Assembly (NCBI GenBank): GCA_020465985.1
Contig: JAANYP010000187.1
Coordinates: forward strand, 258,607 to 322,606
Length of the DNA stretch: 64,000 nt
Reading direction: 5' to 3'
DNA from: Centrapalus pauciflorus
Taxonomy: Eukaryota > Streptophyta > Magnoliopsida > Asterales > Asteraceae
Under the pieces are notes generated by a model, which made no database searches, was not told the DNA's origin, and worked only from the letters and a program-made list of their open reading frames with translations. Each line of letters begins with the position of its first letter. Within the stretch, counting starts at the first letter, position 1. Below are positions 1-9,927 of this stretch, in pieces. The position numbers were made by a program, and so were the translations under genes.

Positions 1-186
1 TTTCCGTCAACTAACATTTCAAATCAAACCGCCCAAACCTTTTCTCTCTCATACACACGACCATTCAAATCCTATAAATACCTACATACTGTTTCATCCT
101 TGTCTTCCTCATCATTTCCAGAAATCCTCAAGAACCCTAAAATCGACTAAGTGTCTTTTGCTTCTTCAAACCTCAAAAATTCCCAA
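1..186 (+). promoter_or_regulatory. Leader of Copia-1 ORF3, with TATA-like box and possible 3' splice site
   Basis: A good TATA-like box (TATAAATA, 73-80) lies about 110 bp before the first ATG (187) of ORF3, in a CT-rich leader typical of plant 5' UTRs. A pyrimidine-rich run ending in TTCCAG (about 100-121) could instead be a 3' splice acceptor for a spliced subgenomic mRNA. Either would let the third ORF be expressed separately from gag-pol. Both readings are inferences from motifs. Confidence 0.4.
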
Positions 187-3100
187 ATGGCTCACAGACC
201 TAATCCCTTTCTCCCAGTATTTGTTGGTGAGGATGTTGTCAAACACTCATCCATAACCACGATGCTGACCATCAAACCCACCAACTACATTGCAAACCTC
301 ACTATCCCCAAAAACTATGTGGGGAAATGTTACGAACAAATGGTGGAGTTTCTGAAAGTTCATCCGTTGAACTACGCAATGACTGCATCTCCTGGTGTCC
401 TGTACCAGGAACTGGTGTATGAGTTCTGGTATACCTGTGCCTACCTTCCAGAATCCAAAGTCATTAAGGGCACAATACTCAATGGGACTCAGACCATTGA
501 GATCAACACTGATCTGCTCAGGGAGGTGCTTCATCTACCAACTGCTGCTTCTTACGATGAGCCCCAAGCTGAAAATGATCAAATGGGCAATCTGCTACGC
601 TTCTGTGGTGTGGCAGAACCCAAAATTGGAGCAACACTGTTCAGGAAGGACCTCTCTCCTACCTACAGCTTCTTATTCGCCTCTGTGGTGATGTGCTTCA
701 GTAGTAAAGTTGGTTCCTTTGACCAACTGAGCCGTGATGAAATCCCTGTAGTTCTGCAGCTTGTGGATGGAACTACCATGGATATGGCCAAATGGATTTT
801 TCTGAATCTGAGGAACCTGGTGCAGCAAGAGTCCAGACCAGCTGCTGTTCGATATCCCAGGTTTCTGAGCCTCATTTTCAAGCATGTATGTGGTGAGCAT
901 CTCTATAACTCTCAGCCTCTTCTTAAGACTGCTTCATTCCCAGTTATAGGGAATAGAGTTTTCTATACTCCAGTCCTACAGAATGAGCCTCCTCTATCAA
1001 CACCAATGAGGAGGCTGCTAGGTTTGGTGGAAGGACCCTCTACTGTGAGGGTGGATCCAGAGACTGCTCCCACCAGAAAATCCAAAGCCAGGTCCAAGCT
1101 TGTCAAAAGGACCCTGGCAACTGAAGGTGGGCCTGTGAAAAAGAAGGCCAAAACAGCTCAGTTTGAGTCTGTTCCTTTAGCCTCTGTGGCTGAGGGAGAG
1201 CAGATTCCTCACCCTGGCTCATCTGTTGAGCCTGAAGCCTTTGGGGCTGGTGCCTCTGTGGCACAAGAGACGATGGAACAGGCCAGACCCACTGTTCCTA
1301 GCCCAGTCTCACATCCTGTCCAAACAGATACTCTCCCTACTCCACAATCACCCACATCATCCGTCCATTACCAAAGAAAATCACTAGCCAAAAAGAAAAC
1401 AGCCCACAAAACCACCTCCTCTGTTCCCTCTCAACAGGGTTCAGTTGTAAAAGAAGCAACCCCAGCTGCCTCTCCTATTTTGGGAGAAGGTTCAGCTCAT
1501 TTGGAGCCTGCTTCACTCCAATCTGAGTCACCCTTGAGTCAGCCTAGACCCTCTGGTTCCTCCCAACAGGAACTAGTTGTACCAATGGAGATACCCACAT
1601 CAACTATCCCAGCCTCCCAACAGGCTGAGGATATTGAAAGACAGGAGTCCTCTCCACTCCACACTGTGTCCACACTGTCCCCCACTCATATCTCCTCACA
1701 CCCTGAGTCTGCACGAGGTGCCCACACTGCTGATATAGACCAATCAGCAGCTCAGCCTCAAACTTCTGTTCCCCATGATTCAGCTGTTCAACACCAAACA
1801 GCTGCTGAGGGACCACTATCCCAAGCTGATGAACCTCAGGGATCATACCATCCCTCTGGTGAGGCTGCTCTCTCAATGCAAATTCCATCAGCAGGTTTCA
1901 CCACTGCTGATGTTGAAATGCATATTCCATCTCCCAATGATGAGGTGCCTTTAGACCAAGGCAATGCAGAGGGAACCACCACTGGTCTTCATGAGGGTGT
2001 TGCAACACAAGCAGCATCTGAAAGGCCCCAAACATCATCCCCTTCTCCTGGTGATGCAGCTACAGCCGCTGCTGAAGGACCTCTTGATCCCTCTAACCTG
2101 GGCCATCTTACTTTTGCCCAGGCTATGGAGCTTCTATCCCAAGTCCCTCTTCTCTCTCCATCACATCCTCATACACCAGCCTCATCATCATCATCTCCCT
2201 CTACTCACTCCAAACAATCCACCCATACACCACCATCTCCCAAAGACCTGCCTTTGAAGGATCAGCTTTCTTTGCTGACCAACAAAGTTGGTTCTTTGGA
2301 AAACACCATGCACTCCCTACCATCCATCATCTCAGACTCTATGTCTGAGCAGCTCAAAGGATTCTTTGATATGTTTAAAGAATCCTTCCCAGTCACTCCT
2401 CAAACTGACAACTCTCCACAGCTGATTGCACTCACTGCACTGCTGCAAACTGTATCCACCTCTCTCTCCTCTATCCTCTCCTTACAACAGGACTCTGTGT
2501 CCTCCATGGCAGCCATTTCCCAACAGCTGTCATCTATCCTCACTTCTTGCAACTCTACTCTTCCTAACACTTTGGCCAGCTTACAGACCATCATTGGTTC
2601 CCTATCCAACTCTGTATCATCAGACCTTGCTGATGTGCGAGATTCTCTAGAACTTCATCTTGCACATCTGCAATCTCTGCTGTTCACAGCGTCTGATAGG
2701 GAAAATCTTCTTAAGGTGACCACTCTTGCTGATTCCCACACATCTTCTCTTCAAACCTGTATTTCCCAACTTAGTGAGGTAAAGGATAACTTGGCTTACT
2801 TAGTGAACAGCCTTGTTGGTCCTAAATCCTCTAAACCTGCTGGCAAGCCTGCTGACTTTGTGTCTTCAGGCAGACCAGGTGTTGAAGTCGCTGCTTCATC
2901 TCCTTCAAATGGGGAGAAGTCATCTGCCTCGAAGACTAAGTCTAAGGGGGAGAAAACTTCTTATTCTAAGGAGATACCAGTGTCTGCAACTCACACTGGT
3001 AAGCCAGCAGAGATTTTTGAAACAGGTGCTGCTGAAGGTGCTTCTCAAGCTACTATGCCTACTCAGGCTGTCTCTCCAAACCCTGCTCAGTCTAAGGGGG

Positions 3101-4341
3101 AGGAAATCATTCCTGAGGACAGGCCTAGCAGCAAAAGGAGGCACCTTATTCTATCAGAAGATGAAGAAGAAGAAGAAATTCCTGAAGCTGCTGTCACTAA
3201 AGCAGCAGCTAAAGGAAAAGAAACGGTAGCTGAGGATCCTATGCAGCAGAAACAGGCAGAAATGCAATTTCACAAGACAAGAGCCAAAGAGATGGGCCTT
3301 CCTATGCACAAATACTTTGAGTTTAGGGATGAACAGCTTCAAGCTCTGGAGGAACTAAGAAAAGAAGAAGAATCTGCCAAAGCTGCTAAGTCCTTTGCCC
3401 TCCAAGAAGCAAAGAAAATTAAAATGTCTACCTTGGAGGTGCAAAAGAAAATAATGGAAGCTGCCAGGAAATCAGCAGGAGAAAAAGAGAAGGAAGTAGA
3501 GAAAGGTACTCAGGTCTCTGTGACCAAATCAACAGTACCCTTTGCCAGAGCCAAATTCCACTTTGACAACTTGGCTAGAAAGAAATTTCATGATGTTGCT
3601 ACTAGAAGGCTTGCCAAGGAAGCAATTGTCAAAGCTGTTCACATTTCAAGAAAAGGCACACAGTGGAAACTTCAGATCACCAGGATGGGTGCAACAGGCC
3701 CTGAAATGGAATCCTACGATCACACTGATGTTGCACAGATGGGATACAGGGAATGGGTGGAACTGGCAGTTGCCCTGAGCCAGTCTAAGTCAGAAACGGC
3801 TAAGACTATCATGGCATACATCAAGAAGCTGATGGAAAGAGTAAGTGAGCTGGGCCTGATTCCAAAAGAAGTAAAAGAGGGTGTCTCTGTGACATACCCC
3901 AAAATAAAGGCCAGAAGGACAAAGAAGGATACAGAGATGGAGCTACTCCTTACGCTGATTGAACAGGGCGACTATGCCATTGAAATAAAAGGAGTTGATC
4001 ATAGTCTGCCTAAAGGAATAGAGTTTGAGGATGGCAAGATTATTGAAGAACCTGAGCTGGGGGCATTTTTTGTAGATCCCCTAACTCAGAAAAAGTGCTT
4101 CCAAAGGGCCTCAGAACTATACAAGGTTGATCTGAGACAACTTGCCGCCTTCAGACTTGCAGTTTCTTTCAGGCAGTCTAGCAAATGGAGAGCAGCCATC
4201 TGGGATCAGCTCAGAGGCTTCTATGAAAGAGGAGAACTCAATGATCCCAAGTTCATGATCATCAGGAGTGAAGTTGAGGAACTTGAGGATACAAGGGAAG
4301 AATTGGAAAGGATGGTTAAGGATCCTTCTCCACTGATATGA
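187..4341 (+). CDS. Copia-1 third ORF: large accessory protein of unknown function
   Basis: This open frame of 1,384 codons lies after pol and before the LTR. The frame is open from 151, but 187 is the first ATG and has a good context. An N-terminal globular domain (about residues 30-270) resembles that of Copia-3 ORF3; shared landmarks are an FW/FY after the start of the domain, LLREVLHLP against MLRQVLQLG, and YPRFLSLIF against YPRFIMMLI. A basic, nuclear-signal-like stretch follows (about 297-322), then a Ser/Pro/Thr-rich middle. A Leu/Ser-rich region (about 690-870) and a Glu/Lys-rich coiled coil (about 1020-1110) lead to a folded C-terminal domain (about 1115-1384). The acidic motif LILSEDEEEEE is near residue 990. 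I see no signal peptide or membrane segment, so it is not envelope-like. Similar ORFs in Asteraceae are often given misleading automatic names. Function unknown. Confidence 0.75.
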   Translation: MAHRPNPFLPVFVGEDVVKHSSITTMLTIKPTNYIANLTIPKNYVGKCYEQMVEFLKVHPLNYAMTASPGVLYQELVYEFWYTCAYLPESKVIKGTILNGTQTIEINTDLLREVLHLPTAASYDEPQAENDQMGNLLRFCGVAEPKIGATLFRKDLSPTYSFLFASVVMCFSSKVGSFDQLSRDEIPVVLQLVDGTTMDMAKWIFLNLRNLVQQESRPAAVRYPRFLSLIFKHVCGEHLYNSQPLLKTASFPVIGNRVFYTPVLQNEPPLSTPMRRLLGLVEGPSTVRVDPETAPTRKSKARSKLVKRTLATEGGPVKKKAKTAQFESVPLASVAEGEQIPHPGSSVEPEAFGAGASVAQETMEQARPTVPSPVSHPVQTDTLPTPQSPTSSVHYQRKSLAKKKTAHKTTSSVPSQQGSVVKEATPAASPILGEGSAHLEPASLQSESPLSQPRPSGSSQQELVVPMEIPTSTIPASQQAEDIERQESSPLHTVSTLSPTHISSHPESARGAHTADIDQSAAQPQTSVPHDSAVQHQTAAEGPLSQADEPQGSYHPSGEAALSMQIPSAGFTTADVEMHIPSPNDEVPLDQGNAEGTTTGLHEGVATQAASERPQTSSPSPGDAATAAAEGPLDPSNLGHLTFAQAMELLSQVPLLSPSHPHTPASSSSSPSTHSKQSTHTPPSPKDLPLKDQLSLLTNKVGSLENTMHSLPSIISDSMSEQLKGFFDMFKESFPVTPQTDNSPQLIALTALLQTVSTSLSSILSLQQDSVSSMAAISQQLSSILTSCNSTLPNTLASLQTIIGSLSNSVSSDLADVRDSLELHLAHLQSLLFTASDRENLLKVTTLADSHTSSLQTCISQLSEVKDNLAYLVNSLVGPKSSKPAGKPADFVSSGRPGVEVAASSPSNGEKSSASKTKSKGEKTSYSKEIPVSATHTGKPAEIFETGAAEGASQATMPTQAVSPNPAQSKGEEIIPEDRPSSKRRHLILSEDEEEEEIPEAAVTKAAAKGKETVAEDPMQQKQAEMQFHKTRAKEMGLPMHKYFEFRDEQLQALEELRKEEESAKAAKSFALQEAKKIKMSTLEVQKKIMEAARKSAGEKEKEVEKGTQVSVTKSTVPFARAKFHFDNLARKKFHDVATRRLAKEAIVKAVHISRKGTQWKLQITRMGATGPEMESYDHTDVAQMGYREWVELAVALSQSKSETAKTIMAYIKKLMERVSELGLIPKEVKEGVSVTYPKIKARRTKKDTEMELLLTLIEQGDYAIEIKGVDHSLPKGIEFEDGKIIEEPELGAFFVDPLTQKKCFQRASELYKVDLRQLAAFRLAVSFRQSSKWRAAIWDQLRGFYERGELNDPKFMIIRSEVEELEDTREELERMVKDPSPLI

Positions 4342-4700
4342 AGTCCATCTACCATCTGGGTAGGTGAAGAATGGAAGCTGTCCATTAGTTGGACAGGCTT
4401 GCCATTATCTGCTCCCATCTCAAACAGTCCAAACAACCTGTACATTAGTTGTACAACCTGTACATTAGTTGTACATTATTACATAAGTTGTAATTTTTGC
4501 TTTTACATTAGTTGTAAAATACATTAGTACATTAGTTGTACTCTTGTAAGAACATGTGTTGTTCTAGTATAGTCAAGAATCAGTGTATATATAAACTGAT
4601 CTTTTACTTTACTGTAATGTTGTAATTTTATTTCAGCAAATGTACTGTAAAAATATATAGTGATTTTTGACAAGACCAGCTTGAACTGGTTATTGCAAAT
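4342..4700 (+). repeat. Copia-1 3' untranslated region with TACATTAGTTGTA repeats
   Basis: Between the ORF3 stop and the polypurine tract the sequence is non-coding. Between about 4378 and 4545 the near-palindromic unit GTACATTAGTTGTAC or a variant occurs about seven times, starting with a TCCATTAGTTGGAC form whose two flanks have changed together. The matched changes on both sides suggest a selected hairpin or a palindromic protein site, though tandem slippage could also explain it. Confidence 0.6.
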
Positions 4701-4709
4701 AGGGGGAGA
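4701..4709 (+). other. Copia-1 polypurine tract
   Basis: AGGGGGAGA lies directly before the LTR start TGTTAGG at 4711. It is the expected primer for plus-strand DNA synthesis in LTR retrotransposons. Confidence 0.8.
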
Positions 4710-4859
4710 TTGTTAGGCACAAAAAGGCCTCAGTCAAACCTGTTCTACATCTGAGGGGGAGATTTTATAATCAAACCTGTTGATGCATTTGAAGGTTGAA
4801 TTTAAGGCCTATTATATGCCTTATTGAAACCTGAAAATGATTTGCGATATCAGTCTAAA

Positions 4860-5150
4860 GCTGTTCTATATGTTGCATGTGTTGCAACTAAGACAGTTTG
4901 TCCAAGCTGCTCTGTCTGCTGAACAGGCTGGACATAAACTGTCTACGCTGCTCTACACTGTTGAGCAGCTTGGGCATTTTTAAAGTGTTCTGTTCTTTGT
5001 GAACAGAACCTTTTCTTTGTGAACAGGCTAAACACTTTATGGAATTTGTTTCCAAGTCATCATGTATTGTTTTTGACTACAAGATCAGTTTACAAAGTCG
5101 AAGACAAAGTGGAAAACAGAACTGCTCAGCCTGCCCACGCTGTTCTGTAA
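4860..5150 (+). repeat. U3 repeats of CTGTTC/GAACAG in the Copia-1 LTR
   Basis: This part of U3 holds about ten CTGTTC, GAACAG or close variants. They include the inverted pair TGTTCTTTGTGAACA (about 4990-5005) and a direct repeat TTCTTTGTGAACAG (about 4992 and 5012), with related GCTGCTC/GAGCAGC pairs around 4895-4970. Clustered inverted motifs upstream of the TATA box suggest binding sites for a dimeric regulator; no factor can be named from sequence. Confidence 0.5.
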
Positions 5151-5421
5151 CATGAAGACAAAAGGATATTTGAAAAAGGGTGACAGACCTTTTTCTTATA
5201 TCAAAATAGGCCTTTACAGGGAAGAAAGACGCAAAGTTGACATTCCTAAATTAGTTAAAGGCAATGCAACAGTAGACAAAGTAAAAAGACAAAAGTTCTG
5301 CACATGTGAAGACAAGTCTGCTTTTCAGAAAAGTGCAGAAAAGGTTATGTTGTCTTTTCAACAAGACTTTTCCTTTTCATTCTGTCCAATGAAGATGTTT
5401 CTCTGAGATCCTCTAAGTGAG

Positions 5422-5428
5422 TATAAAA
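5422..5428 (+). promoter_or_regulatory. TATA box of the Copia-1 LTR
   Basis: TATAAAA in the context GAGTATAAAAGGAAG is the best promoter element in the LTR. Transcription would start about 30 bp downstream. Confidence 0.6.
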
Positions 5429-5832
5429 GGAAGCTTCTAAGGTCAGAAAGAATGTGAAGAAGAAAGCTAAGTGCTTAAACCAAGAGTGAACATGCAAGTG
5501 TGATCTTCATGCATGCAAGTCTTCTGTAAAACAGCATCTGTGTGATTCAGCTGTTTTACCTAAGCTGTTCCTTAAGTCTTGTAAACACAGTGAGTGCTTC
5601 TTAGTGAGTGTATTCATTGTATACTAGTTCGAGTCTGTCTTAGACTAGTAAGCATACTGTTGTATCTGTCATCTCAGCTTGAACTCTTCCGCATTCAAGC
5701 TTGTTTGTAATTAAAAAATTGTAGATAATACATACAAACATTGAGAAAAGAGTGTGTAGTTTTTAAATTGCTGTATTCACCCCCCCTCTACAGCTTATAA
5801 CTATATACTTTGGGAACCTCTCGGGACCTACA

Positions 5833-6977
5833 GAAGTAGAGAAAGAAGTGTAGATTGAATTGTCTGATGATGACGATATGTTTGATTTGACCGATGTATC
5901 TGTGAGAGCTGATAGAAATGAAGAAGAAGAGGATTTGGTTCTGGAATATGAAAGATGATATACCGACACCGACGGTTGAAAAGCCTGAGGTTATGGTTAC
6001 TGTTAAAAAATAGGTAGTAAAACAGTTTTCAGCTGAGAATGTTATGCCACAAGTGGTTACAGAGTTGAATGAAGTTGAAGTAATGGACAGATTCTTCAAT
6101 GAACACATCTTGGCTGATGAATCACAAAGACAACATAGATTGAGGTTTAAAGCTCAGCAGATTGTGCCGAGAGAAATTAGAGATATGCTGACACTGCTCA
6201 ATAAAGATGAAATCAGTAACAAGAAAATATAAGTGTTAGACTTATCTGCAAAAAAAAACTGCTGAGTATATCAGAAAGAGGAACAAACTTCCATATCTTG
6301 AAGATCACCTTGAAAACAAAATTTTCTGTAAGAAACAAGCTCCGTGTACGTTTTTGAAGCTATTCAGAGTTCTGGAGCAGAATATGCCAAACGTAGCGAA
6401 TTACGCGAGCTTCTTGCAGAATAAAGCTCAGTCGGTGGATAAGGTCAGAAGTGAGTTTAGGATAGTTGATTTGGTTAAGATTGAAAAGGATCGTTTTGTT
6501 AAGATCTTCTATCCTAGCTTCACCGTGACCAAAACTGATGGAAATACTTATACATTCATCGAGGCTGACATGTTTGGAATGCATCTGGTGGACATTAAAG
6601 ATTTATTTGATGAACGATGCAGAAAGAAGACGAACGAGCACTGTAGATTTGCGCTAAAGACACTTTTTCAGTTCATGCACACCAAATTGGTGCTTATGTT
6701 TGTGCAAAATCTACAAATTGGTGTAGAAAGAGGGATTATAAAGATAAACATTACTGCGCCAAACTGTTTCATCAAGTTTATGGAGAATCTGAAGGAATTT
6801 CAAGTTGTAATGGCCAAGCATCCAGTTGCTATCTACAAAGATAAAGATCAGAAGCTAAGAGCTATGAGAAGTATTGAACTGAATAAGTTTTGTGATGGAA
6901 CACTTCAAAAGGTGATGAGTGGTTTAAAGGAAAGCTGGCAGCTGATAAGAAAAGAAAAACCAAGAAGGGAGCATTAA
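5833..6977 (+). pseudogene. Copia-2 third ORF, C-terminal part, broken
   Basis: An acidic stretch (IELSDDDD and an EEEED run, 5840-5960) is followed by a helical region (6044-6232) and a C-terminal domain (6354-6977, 207 codons). Stops and frame changes lie near 5851, 5957, 6011 and 6230-6300. The C-terminal domain has a basic-DG-aromatic pattern (TKTDGNTYTF) that also occurs in Copia-3 ORF3 (KRKDGLQYM), so it looks like the same accessory family at great divergence. No catalytic motif is seen. The upstream half is missing because Copia-1 is inserted there. Confidence 0.6.
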
Positions 6978-7061
6978 TTGGAGGCTGTCTAATAGAAAAA
7001 GCATCAGGCGTTTTGAAATGAAGCTGGGACTGACAAACTGATGACTTAGTTTAATTCATCA

Positions 7062-7072
7062 AAGGGGGAGAA
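7062..7072 (+). other. Copia-2 polypurine tract
   Basis: AAGGGGGAGAA is followed directly by the LTR start TGTAAGAATC at 7073. Confidence 0.75.
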
Positions 7073-7455
7073 TGTAAGAATCAATTTTAGGTTGATGTAT
7101 TAAATAAGTCTAGGGTATATTTTGTAATTATCACATAGTTGACTTGTACATATAAATAGAATTTGTCTTTTGTAATAGTCATAGAGCTGACATTCTTGAT
7201 TGTGCATGGAATTTCACAGAGCTAGGGCTACAGTATTCGTTGTTTCCAATCTCTCTATAATCACATTTGGTGCAACATAATCATTCAGTTAGTTGTTTGA
7301 TTCTGTTCTTAATTGTTTTATATTGAATGTTTGATTGATTATACTGGAATAACATTTGTTAAGTTTATATACTTGTTAATAGAAATATACAACCATTAAG
7401 AAAATTTTTTGCGATTTTGTTTAAGCTGTATTTATCACCCCCTTTCTACAGCTAC
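7073..7455 (+). repeat. Copia-2 3' LTR, truncated
   Basis: It begins TGTAAGAATC after the polypurine tract, has a TATA box (TATAAATAG, 7151-7159) and reaches a C-run plus TTCTACA (7438-7450). It is then broken by Gypsy-1. The five bases before the break, GCTAC (7451-7455), are the predicted target duplication of Gypsy-1. Confidence 0.65.
7151..7159 (+). promoter_or_regulatory. TATA box of the Copia-2 LTR
   Basis: TATAAATAG lies about 80 bp into the LTR in the + orientation of the element. Confidence 0.5.
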
Positions 7456-9005
7456 TGTCACACCTCGTTACCACGCTTGGCAACTAGGCGTGACGTCGCG
7501 GAAGCATAGTCATAATCAAATGAACAACCACTAAATGGACACTTTCGAAAAACATATTGATAACTTCAAAATATGATATTGTTTTTAAATAACCCAAACG
7601 AATCATAAACTACTTCGCAATTGCGGAGATTTAAATACATGATCAAAAAGAACATTAATTATGCTAATAAATCTCTGTGAGTTTGAAAATTGTTGCGACC
7701 TCAAAATATGTTAAAATACGTAATACTATGTTGTTAAATATATACTAAAATACATGATCAAAAAGAACATTAATTATGCAAAAATACGTCAACAAAATTG
7801 TTGGTGAGCTCATAGGTTTACACGAAAGAATGACTTGTATGGACTACAACGATTGAGTTTGAATTTATAAAACATAAATTCCATGTTATGTATTACATAT
7901 AACCATCATGAAACCAAACTTAATAATAAGTTTGCCCTATGTAGTATTAACCACTATAATACTATGTTGTTAAATATATACGCACCCGTTAACAATTGGT
8001 GCCCCGGGTGGGGAGCATTAATCCCGATAGATCTATCCATATGGTATTCACGTTTACATAAATGTAATTAACGGTTCATGATTGAGGGCATGATGAAACC
8101 ACATGTGTGTAATACATAAAAAGAAATATAGCATGTATTTTCACCCAAAACATAACATTGTGAAAATAGAGGCTATGAAGGCTCACCGTAAGTGTGATAG
8201 CAAAAAGTGAGCGTAAAGAGATGAAGATCGCGTTGTTGACTTGAAATGAGCTTGACGTATTTAAATTGAGTCTTAAATGATTTGAGGGAGTTAATAATTC
8301 CCATAAATGATAATATGCATGTATGATGGTTTTTCTGTTTTAAATCACCCAACTTAACAAGTCCATAAATAAAACCCATTTAAAAAGGTCAAGTTTATAT
8401 GTAAAGATTTTAAAGGTTTTATCGAGGTTTTTTGATCTACTTTGTTGCTGTTTTTGACCAAGCTCCAAAACGATTAGGGCTTTGGCATTCATAATCATAA
8501 AACTACTATATACAAGGAGTTTTTCAAGATAAAAATGGTCATTTTTAGAGGTGTTTAGGTTAGGGAAAAGGCTCGTTAAAAACCCTATGGTGGCCATAAG
8601 TGAGCAGTTAGACCTTCCGGTTCCCAAATAGTATTTGGGGGTTCAAAACTCCGAATTAAATTATGAAAACCATCAGATATTTTGTTAAAACATAGATCTA
8701 AATTCTGAAACAAGAATCAACTCTTTTCGTTAAGCTTTGAATTAGTTATGATTATTCAAAGTTGATGTAATATTTCTGCCGAGAATCCGAATTTCACAAC
8801 CTTATAACAACTTGTGATTCTTGTTGTTTATTCAAAAACCACATGTATAAAACGTTAATGAAAGACATTTATATAACTTGTTTTCATAATATTTATGTCT
8901 ACATTATGTGTTTATATATTTATATACACATTTGATGAAACAAACTTTAAAACAAAACTAGTTGTTTATAAACTTGACTTTTAATGAAACTTGTTAATGT
9001 TGGTG

Positions 9006-9180
<175 letters not shown>

Positions 9181-9424
9181 TGCAAGACTTATAATAACAT
9201 AAATAAATGAAATAATAAGGTAGTGTTTACTTACTTTTATGTATTAAAAGGATGAAAATGTGTAGAAGAATTGTCCTTGAACTAGTTGCACCAAAACTTG
9301 AATATTGAAGAACACTCGAAAGAAAAAGGATGTGGGCAATGTGTGTGTGTTTGTGGCCGGACTTCAGAGAGGAGAAAGGAGAGATTTTCTTGCAAGTTGT
9401 GAATGAAATGAAGAAAGAATGAGC

Positions 9425-9434
9425 TCTATTTATA
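9425..9434 (-). promoter_or_regulatory. TATA box of the Gypsy-1 LTR
   Basis: CTATAAATAG on the minus strand. The same element recurs in the Gypsy-2 and Gypsy-3 LTRs at the matching place. Confidence 0.6.
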
Positions 9435-9927
9435 GTGGGAAAAAGTGGTCTTGAAAAGATTCAAAGATGTGGAGGTTGAGTGTTTGCATAAGTGATGTTG
9501 AAAGGAGGATGGTGGATGAAAGATTTGATTTTGATGGTGCAATGCATTTGCATTATATCATTGAAGTCAAATGAAGAGTGTGTACCACCCTAGGGGCCGG
9601 CCCTATAGGGTATTTATGAGGTATTTTTTTTTGTATAAAAGTATTTCAAAATGTATTCTTGTATTTTTTTCTTTTTATGTAATTTTATAAATACTTATGA
9701 AATACACTAGTTTTGTGCAATTATTTTTGTCTTGAATAATTAAAGTTATGTAACTTTGTTAATGCATGATTAGTGTCCGTAATCTTAATTTAAATATGCA
9801 CTTAGTTGAATTAGTCTGTCATATCGTAAATTGATCGGATTAATTACTTTGTCGTTTCATCGAATCTTACCAATGAAATTGTTTCTGATTGTAATGAAAA
9901 TCCTTTTGAATTTATTAATCATATTGA

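Larger units (their letters stand above)
1..5832 (+). mobile_element. Copia-1: right part of a Ty1/Copia retrotransposon
   Basis: What is visible is a long third ORF, a repeat-rich 3' untranslated stretch, a polypurine tract and a 3' LTR of about 1.1 kb. Gag-pol and the 5' LTR must lie left of the window. The order ORF3, polypurine tract, LTR on the + strand fixes the orientation. The element interrupts the acidic part of the third ORF of Copia-2, whose sequence resumes at 5833. A 5-bp target duplication GAAGT (5833-5837) is predicted at the unseen left junction. The long LTR and extra ORF suggest the SIRE/Maximus branch of Copia, but no pol is visible here to confirm it. Confidence 0.8.
4711..5832 (+). 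repeat. Copia-1 3' LTR
   Basis: It begins TGTTAGG after the polypurine tract and ends near GGACCTACA at 5832, giving about 1,122 bp with TG..CA ends. A C-rich run followed by TCTACA at 5781-5792 could be mistaken for the end. I prefer 5832 because Copia LTRs of this kind continue some 40 bp past the C-run, and because Copia-2 coding sequence resumes right after it. A TATA box (TATAAAA, 5422-5428) marks the U3/R side. U3 has many CTGTTC/GAACAG motifs. Confidence 0.75.
5833..7455 (+). mobile_element. Copia-2: 3' remnant of an older Copia element
   Basis: The remnant has the end of a third ORF, a polypurine tract and a short LTR, all on the + strand. Its left part was displaced by Copia-1. Its LTR is cut at 7456 by Gypsy-1, so the last LTR bases should lie far to the right, outside the window. 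The LTR differs from that of Copia-1 in sequence and length, so this is a separate family. Confidence 0.75.

Noticed and set aside
247..3342. Short ORFs overlapping Copia-1 ORF3 in other frames and on the minus strand
   Set aside because: They are shadows of a 1,384-codon frame with strongly coding composition.
187..4341. Reading ORF3 as an envelope-like protein
   Set aside because: No signal peptide, no membrane segment and no cleavage-site region. The protein is charged and low-complexity.
5781..5792. C-run plus TCTACA as the end of the Copia-1 LTR
   Set aside because: Copia LTRs of this type continue beyond the C-run, and taking the end at 5832 leaves GGACCTACA and a clean return to Copia-2 coding sequence. 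The same C-run in Copia-2 is followed by a break five bases later, which is explained by the Gypsy-1 insertion.
8173..8627. Minus-strand ORFs in the Gypsy-1 LTR
   Set aside because: They lie in U3/R of an LTR, are not conserved in the other LTR copy (for example 16604-16807 differs) and show no protein features.
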